This document shows positions 23,701 through 35,300 of a DNA stretch of 64,000 nt, piece by piece (the stretch's first letter is position 1; the number at the start of each line of letters is the position of its first letter). The notes below the pieces were generated by a model that saw only the letters and a program-made list of their open reading frames with translations, was not told the DNA's origin and did no database searches. Source of the DNA: Sesamum alatum (taxonomy: Eukaryota; Streptophyta; Magnoliopsida; Lamiales; Pedaliaceae); assembly GCA_034509735.1 (NCBI GenBank), contig JACGWO010000012.1, positions 21,977,188 through 22,041,187 on the forward strand, written 5' to 3'. A program made the translations under genes and the position numbers.

Positions 23701-24329
23701 CGCTGCCGATGGTTCGTGGGGGCCCCGACCGGCTACTTTGGATGGGGAAGGAAGTGGAGGCATCAGTTACATCTGCTTATGAGCTATTTCAGCCTTCGAG
23801 TGGAGCGGTTCCGTGGGCAAACCTGCTGCGCGGTCACAACAAGATTGCCCGGAATCTATTCATCCTCTGGATGGCGATTCTGCAACGCCTATCTACTGGC
23901 GACAGACCGTGGATTGAGGGCGGGGTGAAGCTCTGTGTGCTGTGCGTGGATGGGGCTATCGAATCGCATGAACATCTTTTCTTCCAGTGTACGTTATCGA
24001 GAATGTGTGTCGCTAGGCTGCAAAGAGAGGTGAAGTTCGCTTGGCCGGATGTTTGGTGGTCGGAGGGGATTGGTTGGGCAAGCTCGAAATAGAGATGGCG
24101 GCACCTATGGAATGCGACGCAGAGGACCCTTTTGGCGTCACTTGTTTATCACATATGGAAAACTCGGAATGCTAAGCGGTTCGGGGGGGAAGACGCTCAC
24201 CCTCATCAGACGACGCGAAGGGTGATCGAGAAAGTGAAGGTACGACTGATGGGTGAAGCACTGCCAGACAATTTACAAACTATAACATTATTTCGTGTGT
24301 GGAAATTATCCCGGCAAGGGGTTGTTTAG
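20746..24329 (+). pseudogene. LINE ORF2 remnant (endonuclease and reverse transcriptase)
   Basis: The apurinic-type endonuclease starts MINVACWNARGLN at 20746 and shows LLETRV, LMLGDFNV and, after a frame change near 21280, a TSDHSPL block. The reverse transcriptase follows in a single frame: APGPDGYSA, DFRLISCRNVMYK, QNAFVPGRRISDNILLAQE, MDLRKAYDSVEWDF, GLRQGDPLSPYLFVL, and a catalytic box that reads FADN instead of FADD (near 22798-22809). The C-terminal region has the GNGESIWMWHDPWLPGG and CVLC...ESHEHLFFQC motifs. In-frame stops occur at 21223, 21456, 22179, 23049, 23082, 23415, 23487 and 24090. The element is dead. Confidence 0.92.
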
Positions 24330-24409
24330 ATATTAGACGAGAGAGAGCTTGTATGTACGATTCACTTTTACTTCTATGCAATTTTCCGTTTTCTACAAAA
24401 AAAAAAAAG

Positions 24410-24761
24410 ATATTTTAAAAATTCTTTCTAATAAAATTAAAAAAAAAACAAGTGAGCAATAAGCAATCATTTGTGTGTATTTCTCAAAATATTCCTTCTG
24501 AGAAATAAATATCGTCACCATTTAAAATTGTGGGAAATTATTTCATAAGCAATCACCCCCACCCAATTTTGCCCTAATTTGAAAGCACAATTAGGGGGCA
24601 AAATGAAATTATAAGGAAGAAAATTGTACTTGGGAGAGAATTTAGGAAACATGAGGGGCGCTTTTGTAATATTTGTGTGTATTTGAATAGATTCATGGGC
24701 ATCCTCAAGAGCTTCAAAAACAGGTCAAGAGGAGGATAATACAGTTGAGTAGGCAGCAGCA
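24410..24761. other. Spacer and 5' region of the seryl-tRNA synthetase gene
   Basis: About 350 bases between the LINE A-tract and the start codon. It should hold the promoter and leader of the synthetase gene. No clear TATA box was found, so the LINE lies immediately upstream of a housekeeping gene. Confidence 0.4.
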
Positions 24762-27700
24762 ATGGGGCTGCAATCCTGTACCTTCAGACTCTCTCCATTT
24801 TCAATTCTCAGGCCCCTTTCCAAGCCCTACAAAATCCCAACTGCCTTCAACCCTCTCCCCTGCCGATTTCGCTATATCCACTGCAGCAGCCGCTCGCCGC
24901 TCCTTGCTAGAGCACTGTCTTCCGCCGCCGCCGCCGCTCCTCAACCCACCACCACGAACCTTGCCGCGGCCTCGGACCCAGATGAACATAAAGGTATGAT
25001 CTTTATGAATTTCTGATTCTGGCTTGTATTTGTTTTTTTTCTGCTTTTTGGGGCTGTTTGTTTTCGGTTATTATCGATCGCTGAGTGTTTTTGGTTCGTA
25101 ATTCTTTTGTAGTTGTGAAGGCGCCTCAATGGAAAGCGGCGATAGATTTCAAATGGATAAGGGAGAACAAGGAGGCAGTTGCTGCAAACATCAAGAACCG
25201 CAACTCCACTGCTAATCTCGACCTTGTTCTTGAGCTTTATGATAAATTTTTGAATGTTCAGAAGGTCAGGTTCCACTTCTGCGTTCTTTACAGCATTTTC
25301 ATTTGTCTGAAATTCTCTGAGAGGAAAAACTAAGTATATATTTATTTTAGTGCTGTCTTTCGAAAGCATGTTTTGAGTTGAAGATAGTGTCAACACTTTT
25401 ATCTATAAGCATTTTCTGAATACTTTACTTCCGAGGTTTGATTTTTGATAGATGATTAGTTTCGTGTGTTTCTCTTTTTAACTTGTACCAGTTATCACCT
25501 AGCTTTCACCGGATGTTTTCACTGTTTAACTAAATGCGGATGTGGTATTTTGTAATTTTTTTTCATGATTCTGATGAGAAGGTTTCACCTTTGTCCATCT
25601 TAGTAATTATGCGCATCTTGTAGAATTCTTCTGATGTTATGTTGGGCTGATATACATTTAATGTCATTTCTGAGTTTTGGGATAAGCAGATGTGTCAATT
25701 GTTGAATGAGAGTTATTTGAAAAGGTAGAAGAATTCTTGAATAAGATTGTGATAGGTTAGTTTCCGTACCTAATTGTTTCTTACAGATAGCAGGAAGTCG
25801 AAAGGCTTCGTGCAGAGAGAAATGTGGTTGCAAACAAGATGAAGGGGAAACTGGAACCCTCTGAACGACAGAAACTAATTGAAGAAGGTCATATATATGT
25901 CTTCCTTAAATATCTTGTTTCATCTATCTTGTTTATTCATTCTATGCATGCTTTATCCAGGTAAAAATCTTAAGGATGGGCTTGTTACCCTGGAAGAAGA
26001 CCTAGTCAAACTTACAGATGAACTCCAACTGGAAGCACAATCTGTGCCAAACATTACACATCCAGATGTGCCGATAGGTGGAGAAGATTGTTCTACTGTG
26101 AGAAAAATGGTAACGTTTTCTTTGCCTTGTTATGTGACATATCTGCCCCCTCTCCACCTCCGCCTCCTCCTCCTCCTTTCTCTCGCTCACCTTTTCCCCA
26201 CCATTTATAGGTTGGTAAACCTCGCGAGTTTAGCTTCTCTATAAAGGATCACGTCCAGCTTGGAAAAGACTTAGAGTTATTTGACTTTGATGCTGCTTCT
26301 GAGGTATTCTTTATAACCAAAGGTATTCAGTTATTCATTGTCTGACTGCAAAGAAAGGGGAGAAGGGGGTTGACCCCGTTCTCTGCAGGGGTGGTCAAAA
26401 GTCCTCTTGACAAATAGAAGTTCCATTATTGGTTGGTCTTCAAAGTCCAAGAGCACTATAGCAAGTGAAGATAGTTAAGTTTAGCCCAGATAGTAATAGT
26501 TTATTTAGAATGGATCTTTTCACCCCTGATGTTTATAAAATCAATTTCCCTGTTCTGCCAAGAGTTCCGACGCACTCAAGCACAATGAAAATTGTAAGAA
26601 TCTTGTGAGATATCAGCTTTACTAATCATTCTCTCAAATGATTTGTACACATAGTTGGTATGTCCATGATCTTTTTGATAAGTGCGGGTGGTTGAGGTAT
26701 CTCCTTGTTGCAGTGCCTCAATATGCTCCAGTGAAACATTTATCATTACCCGAAAGCAGATTGTACGTCATGTATGTTTTGTTGATAAGTTGACATGGAG
26801 GTGACTGCCAACTGATGATCGCAATATGTTTCTCTGTGTTGTTACTTAAAATAAATGGCATTATTGTTGAGAGGAAATGCTGGGACTTTCATTGGTTTGT
26901 TTGTCAGCTAATTGAGAAAAAAAAAGAAAAAGAAAAAACCATTCGGCCCCTACTTATCATGGCTTGATGTTAAATCTCATATGCACCTGCAATGCCCTGT
27001 GAAAACTCTCTGATGATTTAAAAATGTGTGGTCTCCCGCAGCTTTCCTAATTTTAACGGCATCATCATGCTCTGTACTCGTGGCTTATATGTAGTCTATA
27101 AACCAACATAGATAACTTTTGCTACAGGTGAGTGGGTCCAAGTTCTATTACCTGAAGAATGAAGCAGTTTTGTTAGAGATGGGCCTTGTAAACTGGGCTG
27201 TCTCGGAAGTGATGAAAAGGGGCTTTACACCTCTTACAACGCCAGAAATTGTCCGATCTTCTGTGGTTGAGAAATGTGGTTTCCAACCCCGTGGAACAAA
27301 CACTCAGGTTAGTTATTGTGGTAGCGGGTGCCCCCTGCACTGAACATGCTAATGCTGTCTCAAAGATTTCGTCTTAGAAATTTAGATTTTTTTTTTTTGG
27401 CAGCATTTGCATCTATAAGTGATTTTTCACACTTCAATGTTTCTTTTTTTTTTTTTTTTTGTATGTGTGTATGTGTTTATTTTTCAATTTTTTTTTTTTA
27501 ATTTTTAAAGTTTTTTTATCCCCCGCTTATGACAACCTTTGAACCATCTTTATTCTATCAACTTGGATGAGTAACTTTAGTTTCATCTTGGGACCTAAAA
27601 AGGTTTGAAAGAGCCATAACTCCCACATGTTGCTGAAATGAAATCAGTCTGTTAATAGTCCTGCCGTTTCTATCTTGATGTCCAGCAAGCCTGGTGTAAA

Positions 27701-29581
27701 ACTTTATGGCTTATTATTTTTTCAGTATACCAACTTACTTCAGATTATAGGAGGGGGTAGTCTCTTGTATATTTTGTTTCCACTACTTTTTTTAACCTGT
27801 ATCTGTTGTTCTTTGAGTTAATAAACAAGTACTTAATCGAAGAGTTGAAGGTTTTACACTTCATTCTAAAGTGAGGTGAATGTAACTTCTTCAGTTAACC
27901 TGTAAACTCCATTTCACTCACTTCTACACTTTCTTAGTTGAAATGTAACCTTAAGATCCCTGAATAGTACGGCTTTTGAACACTATCAAGCCCTTGCATG
28001 CTAGTTGAGAAGACTTGAATTTGATTAAAGCATTTCTAGCTTTGGCTAATACGTGTAACAAACTCTGGCAGGTCTATTCCATTGAAGGTAGTGATCAATG
28101 CTTGATAGGTACTGCTGAGATCCCCGTGGGGGGAATCCATATGGATTCCATACTTGCTGAGTCATCATTACCTTTGAAATACGTGGCTTCCTCCCATTGC
28201 TTCCGAACAGAAGCTGGTGCTGCAGGCACCGCAACTAGGTAAAGCTTTTGTGGCAACTTCTTGGAGAATCTTCAAACAAAATATTTCTGAAGTACAAATG
28301 TTTCGCTAATATCATGTCAAGCTATAGGATTTATGTCGTAAGTGGGGTTAATGTGAAAAGTACAGGCAGAAGTTTTACTGTAATGGTAGAATGCAAATGT
28401 CAATGTGAAAAGTATGCGCATTTAAGTTCCATGATTGACTTCTGAGAAATCCGTTTCATTAGTTCACCGTGTACTTCCATTCCTTAAGGTGGACTCGTGC
28501 TTCAGGAGTTTATCTGGAAATGCAGCCAAACATGCACTAGTGCTATTTATTTGGTATTTGGGCATCGAAAATTTTATCTTTCATGCCTTTCGAGTTATAA
28601 ATTGAAGTGTTTTAGGCTGCTGGCATAACTGAACAAGGATATGCAAGTTTTTCTAGCATTCTTCCTTCTTTTCTTGCATGTACTGATTGAACAGTGACAA
28701 TCTTCGAGCAGGGGCCTTTATCGAGTTCACCAATTTAGCAAGGTGGAGATGTTCATCTTATGCAGGCCGGAGGAAAGTAATTCCTTCCATGAAGAACTTA
28801 TCAAGATCGAAGAAGACCTCTTCTCGTCTTTGGGACTTCATTTTAAGTGCGTATCGTATTTACCAAAACAATAATTACGTACATTAACGTTTGATCAATA
28901 ATCTGCATAGTACTTCTTTTCTTCTGGTCGTGACTAGATAGATTCGTCACTTCTATTTACGGTGCTATCTTTGCAGAACATTGGACATGGCAACACAGGA
29001 TCTGGGTGCACCAGCTTACCGCAAATTCGACATAGAGGCTTGGATGCCTGGATTGGGCCGGTATGGCGAGGTACGGTAACGGTTATTAGCTAGTTTCTTG
29101 TTTGGACATATTGCAAAAGAACCCTTTGATATAAGAAATTACATGTACATGCACTAAAACATGGCTACAAAGGGTATAGAACTACGTCTAAATTTCAGGA
29201 GCTGTCGATATAATTATCCTTCCATTTATGACATACAACTCCATTTCCTTGCACTAATCCACCTTCGCTCGTTTTCAAGTCTCTTGACGATCACAATCTA
29301 ATCTTGGACAGATATCAAGTGCCTCTAACTGTACAGACTACCAAAGCCGGCGACTAGGCATCCGGTTCCGTCCAGAACTATCGATGACTCCCAAAAAGGG
29401 TAAGGGCAGTTCTCCACCAACCCAGTTCGTGCACACGCTAAACGCTACGGCGTGTGCCGTTCCCAGAATGATTGTGTGCTTGCTTGAGAATTTCCAGCAA
29501 GAAGATGGTTCTGTTGTTGTACCTGAGCCTTTAAGGCCATTCATGGGTGGTCTTGACATCATTTCTTATAAATACAAGTAG
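24762..29581 (+). CDS. SERS: Seryl-tRNA synthetase, organellar type
   Basis: Class II synthetase that charges tRNA-Ser. The plant form with this N-terminus is imported into chloroplasts and mitochondria. Coding exons: 24762-24993, 25113-25264, 25794-25887, 25961-26109, 26211-26303, 27128-27307, 28072-28238, 28712-28846, 28977-29070 and 29312-29581, giving 521 residues with all phases consistent. Residues 1 to about 75 are Ser/Ala/Pro/Arg-rich and low in acidic residues, like a transit peptide. The coiled-coil tRNA-binding arm follows (about 80-190: [35 protein letters not shown]). The catalytic core has motif 1 around [16 protein letters not shown], the serine-site GTAE at 313-316, motif 2 FRTEAG at 344-349 and motif 3 with Arg484 ([11 protein letters not shown]). 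Closest named relative I know is Arabidopsis OVULE ABORTION 7. The ATG is the first in frame. Confidence 0.95.
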
Positions 29582-30266
29582 CTGTTAGTTTAAGAACTGA
29601 AGATTAACATACGTTTTTGTACAAGAACTGATGAATCGTCTGGATTAATTATATTTGCACCCCCTGACTTATGATTTATTTACATGAATTATTTATATTT
29701 TTTAAAAAATTACACATTCATTCACTAGAAATGTTGATATTATTTATACAAATTACCCTTATTTTTTAAAAAATTACACATATACTCCTAAAAAATATCA
29801 AGATCTTCATACAAATTGTTTTTGCTTTTTGGTTGTTATGGGTAGTTTTTTGTAACTATGTAAAAATATGAGTGGTTTGTATAAATAGACCATACATCAG
29901 GGTGTAAAGTTTATTATTCCTAATTTTTTTGTAATAAGATTTTGTATGGGCTTTATCATTTTGCAAGAACTATCAAGATTGCAAGTTGAGTGTTTGGCAA
30001 ATTTATTTAATTTTTTTTTAATAAATTTGTATATTTTATGAAATATTTTTAAAATTTACAAATTATTTAATTTTATTTTAAAAATAAGTTTTAAAGGTAT
30101 TTAGATAGAATAAGGTTATTTGTTATAAGAGGTTGCTTATGACAATTTTATAATTGAATGATTTTGTTAAGGTTTATAAGTAAGAAAATTTAAAATTCTT
30201 AACTTTTTATTTTTAATTATCAAATTTTATAAATCTCAAAACATATTATAAAATATTTAAAATAAG

Positions 30267-31176
30267 GGTAAATTACATCTACCTTCTCTGAGGGTTTGGC
30301 ATAATTACAAATACCCCCGAGGTTTATAATTTTTAACCAAAAGTCTGAAATTAATTTTTTTATTAAAATTAATTCATGAGCTTCCATGAAGAGCCGAGGA
30401 TGCTTGCAGGCTTTCAGCGGGAACTTAAGACCTTGGTAGCCCCCTGTTGCAAAGAACGCGATTTCCCGGGCTCCGGCTTAGGAACCGCCCTATGCACTAC
30501 GCGGTGCGGCTTAACTCCTCGCCTCGCTCTTGTGACATGCTATGTTTCCCCTCTCTATTCCCAAGTAAGTTTCGCCATTCTTTCTAAATGAAAAACTATT
30601 ATTAGTTCAGTTCGGTAGAACATCGATGAGAGGATAATTTTTTCACAAAAGCATATGATTGCCCCTCAATCGCCAGGTGGCTCGCTCCAGGTGCATGAGT
30701 AGCTTTGCTGGCTCCGACCAAGCAAGGGTTAACGTTGTGTAGTCGGGAATAGAGTTGCCGGTAACCTTTGGCTAATAGCTAGCCTAAGACAAGAGGCAAT
30801 AAAGCAGAGCTAGCGAAGGGAGACCAAAAGCGGAAATGCTTCTTTATCCTTTGCTTATTTACCTCTCTTCATTTAGCACAGGGACTCTTTCTACTTATGA
30901 ATAAGACTTTATACTAGATTAAATACCTTTTACAAACTTCTTTGTGTAAAAAAATTAAAAAATATTTTCCTACACATTGTAGTCCAAAAAAATTTTAAGA
31001 ATTAAATAAAAATAATTCAGTGCATAAGGGTATTTTGGTCAGTTCACCCATAAAAATTGATGGAAATAGGTGATTTGTTAGATGGTCACAAACCTCAGGG
31101 GGTATTTGTAATTTTTCAAACAATGAGGAATATTTGTAACTATGCTAAACCTCAATGGAGGTAGATATAATTTACC
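30267..31176 (-). mobile_element. MITE family A, member 2, carrying a foreign insert
   Basis: Terminal inverted repeats GGTAAATTACATCTACCTTC (left) and the complement of 'ggaggtagatataatttacc' (right) bound the element. The interior is the reverse orientation of the 10.66 and 46.77 kb members, but is split by about 0.5 kb of unrelated, GC-richer DNA (30376 to about 30900). Confidence 0.7.
30376..30900. other. Organelle-like insert with a tRNA-Trp fragment
   Basis: Composition changes abruptly from AT-rich MITE to near-balanced DNA. At 30602-30621 the sequence TTAGTTCAGTTCGGTAGAAC equals the D-arm region of the plastid/mitochondrial tRNA-Trp(CCA) gene as I remember it; the rest of that tRNA is absent. 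The remaining text ('aaagcagagctagcgaaggg', 'ggcttaactcctcgcctcgc') has the look of plant mitochondrial spacer DNA. I infer a nuclear copy of organellar DNA. No gene is intact. Confidence 0.5.
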
Positions 31177-31499
31177 CTTAAAATAAATTATAAAAATACT
31201 TTTTGATTTTAATTGGCTCGTGCTTGGCTGGTCATGAACTGCGCCAGTTTTGAGCACATTTAAATCGTTTTGTCACACAAGATTCATGGGGCCCACATTG
31301 TCCAAGGTTGCAACTCACCAAAAATTACTCATGAGTATGCAATTATTAATTTATTCTTTTATAGTATACAATTCATTATATTATTCAATACAATCAAATT
31401 TAGAAATTCATTCAATACATCAATAATTCAAAATCAACGAATATTTCTGAACGAGACAAAAAATAACAAACCGCTATAGAAGCAAACATACATTCATAT

Positions 31500-31565
31500 T
31501 TGCAAGACTTGTACTCACAATCTTTTAATTTTAAAATCTCAGTCTTATCTACCGAACGGAAACTC
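31500..31565 (-). repeat. Possible tRNA-like (SINE) fragment
   Basis: On the minus strand 'gttcggtagataagactgag' and 'tgtgagtacaagtct' resemble A-box and B-box regions at roughly tRNA spacing. Weak and decayed. Confidence 0.2.
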
Positions 31566-32389
31566 ATCAATAATTATCTATTTATACTAAAAAAGAATTA
31601 TAAGAAGTTATAATGGTAAGTACTAAAATATTATCCTAACCAAGAAAAGAAAGAAAGCATTTTATTATAATGAAAACTGAGACAAGAAAACATGCCCAAC
31701 ATTTAGTACTATGTAACATTTTGGTTAGAAGATGAACTGAACATGACAACATTGGAACTACACACCAAGAACAAGAACCCAAAAAGACATTTCTTTTTCA
31801 CAAAGTCCTAAATCTCCCAGGGGGGAAGGGGGGTTGTAATGTCATTTCACTTCTCTGCTGGCAGCACAACAATCAATCAGGACTCTTCACAGAGAGCAAA
31901 ACAGGACCCAAAAAGCTCAGACATGTTAATGGACAGTAGCAAATTCCTAGATTACAGTGAGTGTGTGTGTGTATTGCATATCAATTAAATCACATTCTAC
32001 AAAATTTCAACCAAAAAAAGAAAAAAAAGGAGGAAAAAGGGAAACCACCCATATGAAAAAAAGGAAATAAAAATTTAATCTTGTGAATACCACGGATTTG
32101 AAAGGCAAGAATTAGTAGAATTCATCAAATGAGGCAAAATCCGGGTGGAGGTTTAAGAGGGTGTCTGCATGCAGGACATTTTGCAAAAGACCCCTCTTTT
32201 ACTCCACCGTTTCATACATCATCAGCATTAGCTGTATCTGAGGTTGCTTTTTTGGTGGGATATAATCAAAATTCAAGTGCATTGATTCTTGACAGATTTT
32301 TTGGTGGTGGGCTGTTTGAATTCTTGGAGAATCTTTTTTTTCTTGGAGTTCTGTTCTGTGTGTGTTTGTTTGACAGGTGAATTGAAAGA

Positions 32390-35300
32390 ATGGGTTCTAC
32401 TACTTACAATGATGCTGCACAGAAGGAGCTTGAGGATGAGTTGATGAAGGCTGGGCGTAGCCTTCTTAATGGGCTCCCTTCCTCCATTGATGAAATTCTC
32501 TTCCGTGTGGAGGTATAAACCCCCCATTTGTTTCCTTTTCTGGGCTCACACATACACAGGCGGGTGTGTGTGTGTGTGTGTTTATTCTGTGTTTGTTGTT
32601 ATATCTCTGTGGAGGCTCCTTTTTTTGTCAGGGATCATCTTGTGTTGAATGTGTTTCACATGTGATGGAGGGTCTTGAATTTTATGGATGTGTTGGGTGA
32701 TGTTTATGTAAATGCTTGTTTGATGTGTGAAATCTCAATTTCTATTGAACTTGCAGCAAAACCCTTGATTCTGTGGGGTGTCTGTCATGTCTGATTTATA
32801 GCCTCATTTCAAGTACATTGTTCTGTGATCATGTTCATTACTTGCATTTGTGGGCGTGTCTTCTATGTATGTGGAGATTAGATACACACACAGAAAGGCT
32901 AATTCTTTTGTGTTGATGTCTCTTTCAGGTGAGGGCCGAATTTGAGATTCATAAATGCATTTTTCTTTGGCAGGGGCAATCAGGATACAACTGATTTCAT
33001 ACTTGTTTGTGTTGGAATTTGGGTTCATTTAAATGTTTTTATTGGATTAGTAATTTCTAGATTGATTCTTAAACTACATTTTTTCATTCTATGGTGTTGG
33101 TAAGTTTGTTACCGGAAAATGGTGGAATGTGCTGTTTTTTTCAGTGTGGATTTCCGTTGTTATCGCTATGAACAATGGTGTTTGTATTGGGTTGTTCATA
33201 GTTCTGGTTTCTGATGGTTAATTTGTTTATTCACATTGTTTCTGGTCCTCATTGATAAGAAAAGCTGGCGTCTGGAATCGTGGACTTGTTTAAGAGTCAT
33301 CTTACTCATTTTTGGTTAAAATTCATGGACTTGTTGCATTTTCGAATGTTCGGTTAATCACAACAAGGACTGGGGGCAAATGTAAACTTATGAGTCTAAC
33401 ATGTGTTTGTTTATGCCTGCTACATGATGTATTGCTCGTCAGATCAGAAGATTCTTGCAGCTCATTTTGTGAGTGTGTTTTGCCTCACCAATCACCTGAA
33501 TTTGAAATGAGAAGCAATTCTTTATCGGTTAAAAGTTAAAAAGTTTGTTTGATCTCTACCGTGTTTAAGATGATTGACCTTATCGATCTGTTATTTTCAA
33601 CTGCATATGTGCATACAAAGCCCTGTGTGGTGAATTATTTGACAGATTTCTAATTGCTTTATCATTTTTGAGGTCTGAAAACATTTTGGTAGCATTGTAC
33701 TATAATTCAAGTTAGTTCTTATGATACTGATAGAAGAGCAAAATGCTTATAGTTCATTGCTACAGTCCAAAATACATTTTTGAATTGCAAAACACGTAAC
33801 TAACTTTTACAGTATTCTCCTCCTTGACATTTATCATTTCCGCGTTTTGTCCCATTTACCCATTTCAACTTCTTTACCTAGGTAAATATGATTGATCTTG
33901 TGTTCGTTTTCAGAAAGCCGAGAGCGTTTTGGCCAGGGTATGGCAATTGCCTCCACCATCAACAGTAGATGCCCTTTATCCAGTGATGAAGGCACTGATC
34001 TCTGATCAACTCTTGCGGCATGCTGATGAAGATGTCCAACTTGCACTTGCATCTTGTTTTAATGAGATCACAAGAATAACGGCTCCGAAGTTCCCTTATA
34101 ATGATGAGGAGATGAGGGTAAGAAGTTCTGATCAGTTCTTTCAATTAGATGACCTACAGTTCCTCTTATCTTTTGCTCCTTGTTTCAAACACATAATACG
34201 TAAACAAACCAACTTGTCTGTGGTTTCTGGTGACAGGAGATTTTCAAGTTATTCCTGGTTGCACTTAGGCCGTTGTCCTCTGAGACTGATAGCGACTATT
34301 TAAGAGCTGTGCTGATTCTTGAAGGTCTGGCAACAGTCAGGTCATGCTTGATAATGCTGGATGTAGATTGTGACCAGACTATTGTTGAGATGTTCCAACT
34401 CTTTTTCAATGCCCTTCGGTGAGTCTGCAAGAATGATTCCAACTTTTTCTGGATGCCGTTAGGCAAGAATACAAGATTGAGTCTGTATTGTGGCACGCTT
34501 GAAGTGGATTGCAATCAATATGTTCTGCTCAAGCAAGTGGCCAAATTTTTTAAATGCTTACATGTAACAGGCTTTGCCTTGCATGACTGTATCATGAATT
34601 TTTCTTATTGTAAAGCCTATAAACTGAGCTTTTGATTCTATTGAAGGTTCAATCCATCCTCGGACATCGTCAACTACATGCAAACCATCATGATATTGGT
34701 GATAGAGGAAAGCGATGAGGTCTCTTTGGATCTTCTGAGGCCCCTTTTAGCTAGCGTCAGAATGGATAATAAGGTATGATTGTCTCCTCAATCTTTTATG
34801 CAATAATACTATTTTGTGTCTATTTCTCTCTCTTTTTTAACCAAATGTATCGTATTTCTTCTCGCATCAGGATATTTCACCTACTTCCTGGGAGCTAGGG
34901 AAGACTGTCTTTGAAAGCTGTGGGGCCAAACTCCAGCCTTGTCTTAGAGAAGCTGTGACGACATCGAACCTGAATGTTGTTGACTACGCTCCAATAGTTG
35001 CTTCTCTATGCCAGGACACATCCAACGGGGGAAACGTGGTTTGTTCTTCTAATTTATTTTCTTAATTTTTAGCTAGTGATTCGTTCCATTGCTCTGTGAA
35101 ATGAATTATTTTATGCCGGCCATTCTGTCTCGGTTTGTGAGAGATCAATTTCTGAATGACTGGATAGAACACGTGAAAATCAAATTGCACAATGGATGAT
35201 CAGATGTTTGTGGAAGATGGAAGGGGGGACTGTAACGATACCCCGGCTTTACTCTTATGAAAACCATAACTTTACTTAATCCCAAATGCTTTGATTTGTT

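Larger units (their letters stand above)
19420..24409 (+). mobile_element. L1-type LINE retrotransposon, degenerate
   Basis: Non-LTR retrotransposon running ORF1 (DUF4283 and zinc-knuckle remnant), ORF2 (endonuclease, reverse transcriptase, C-terminal zinc-binding RT-associated region) and a terminal A-tract at about 24397-24409. The body is clearly more GC-rich than its surroundings. The 5' boundary is uncertain; the first plausible start is the ATG at 19430. I could not identify a convincing target-site duplication. It lies head-to-tail just upstream of the seryl-tRNA synthetase gene. Confidence 0.92.
29600..32389. other. Intergenic spacer and 5' region of the PDS5-like gene
   Basis: AT-rich spacer holding MITE family A member 2 with its insert and a possible tRNA-like fragment. 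The last 300 bases probably contain the leader of the PDS5-like gene: an acceptor (TTTGACAG) at 32376 suggests a 5'UTR intron ending just before the start codon. Confidence 0.5.

Noticed and set aside
30376..30591. 71-codon frame in the organelle-like insert
   Set aside because: No recognisable protein; the insert looks like spacer DNA.
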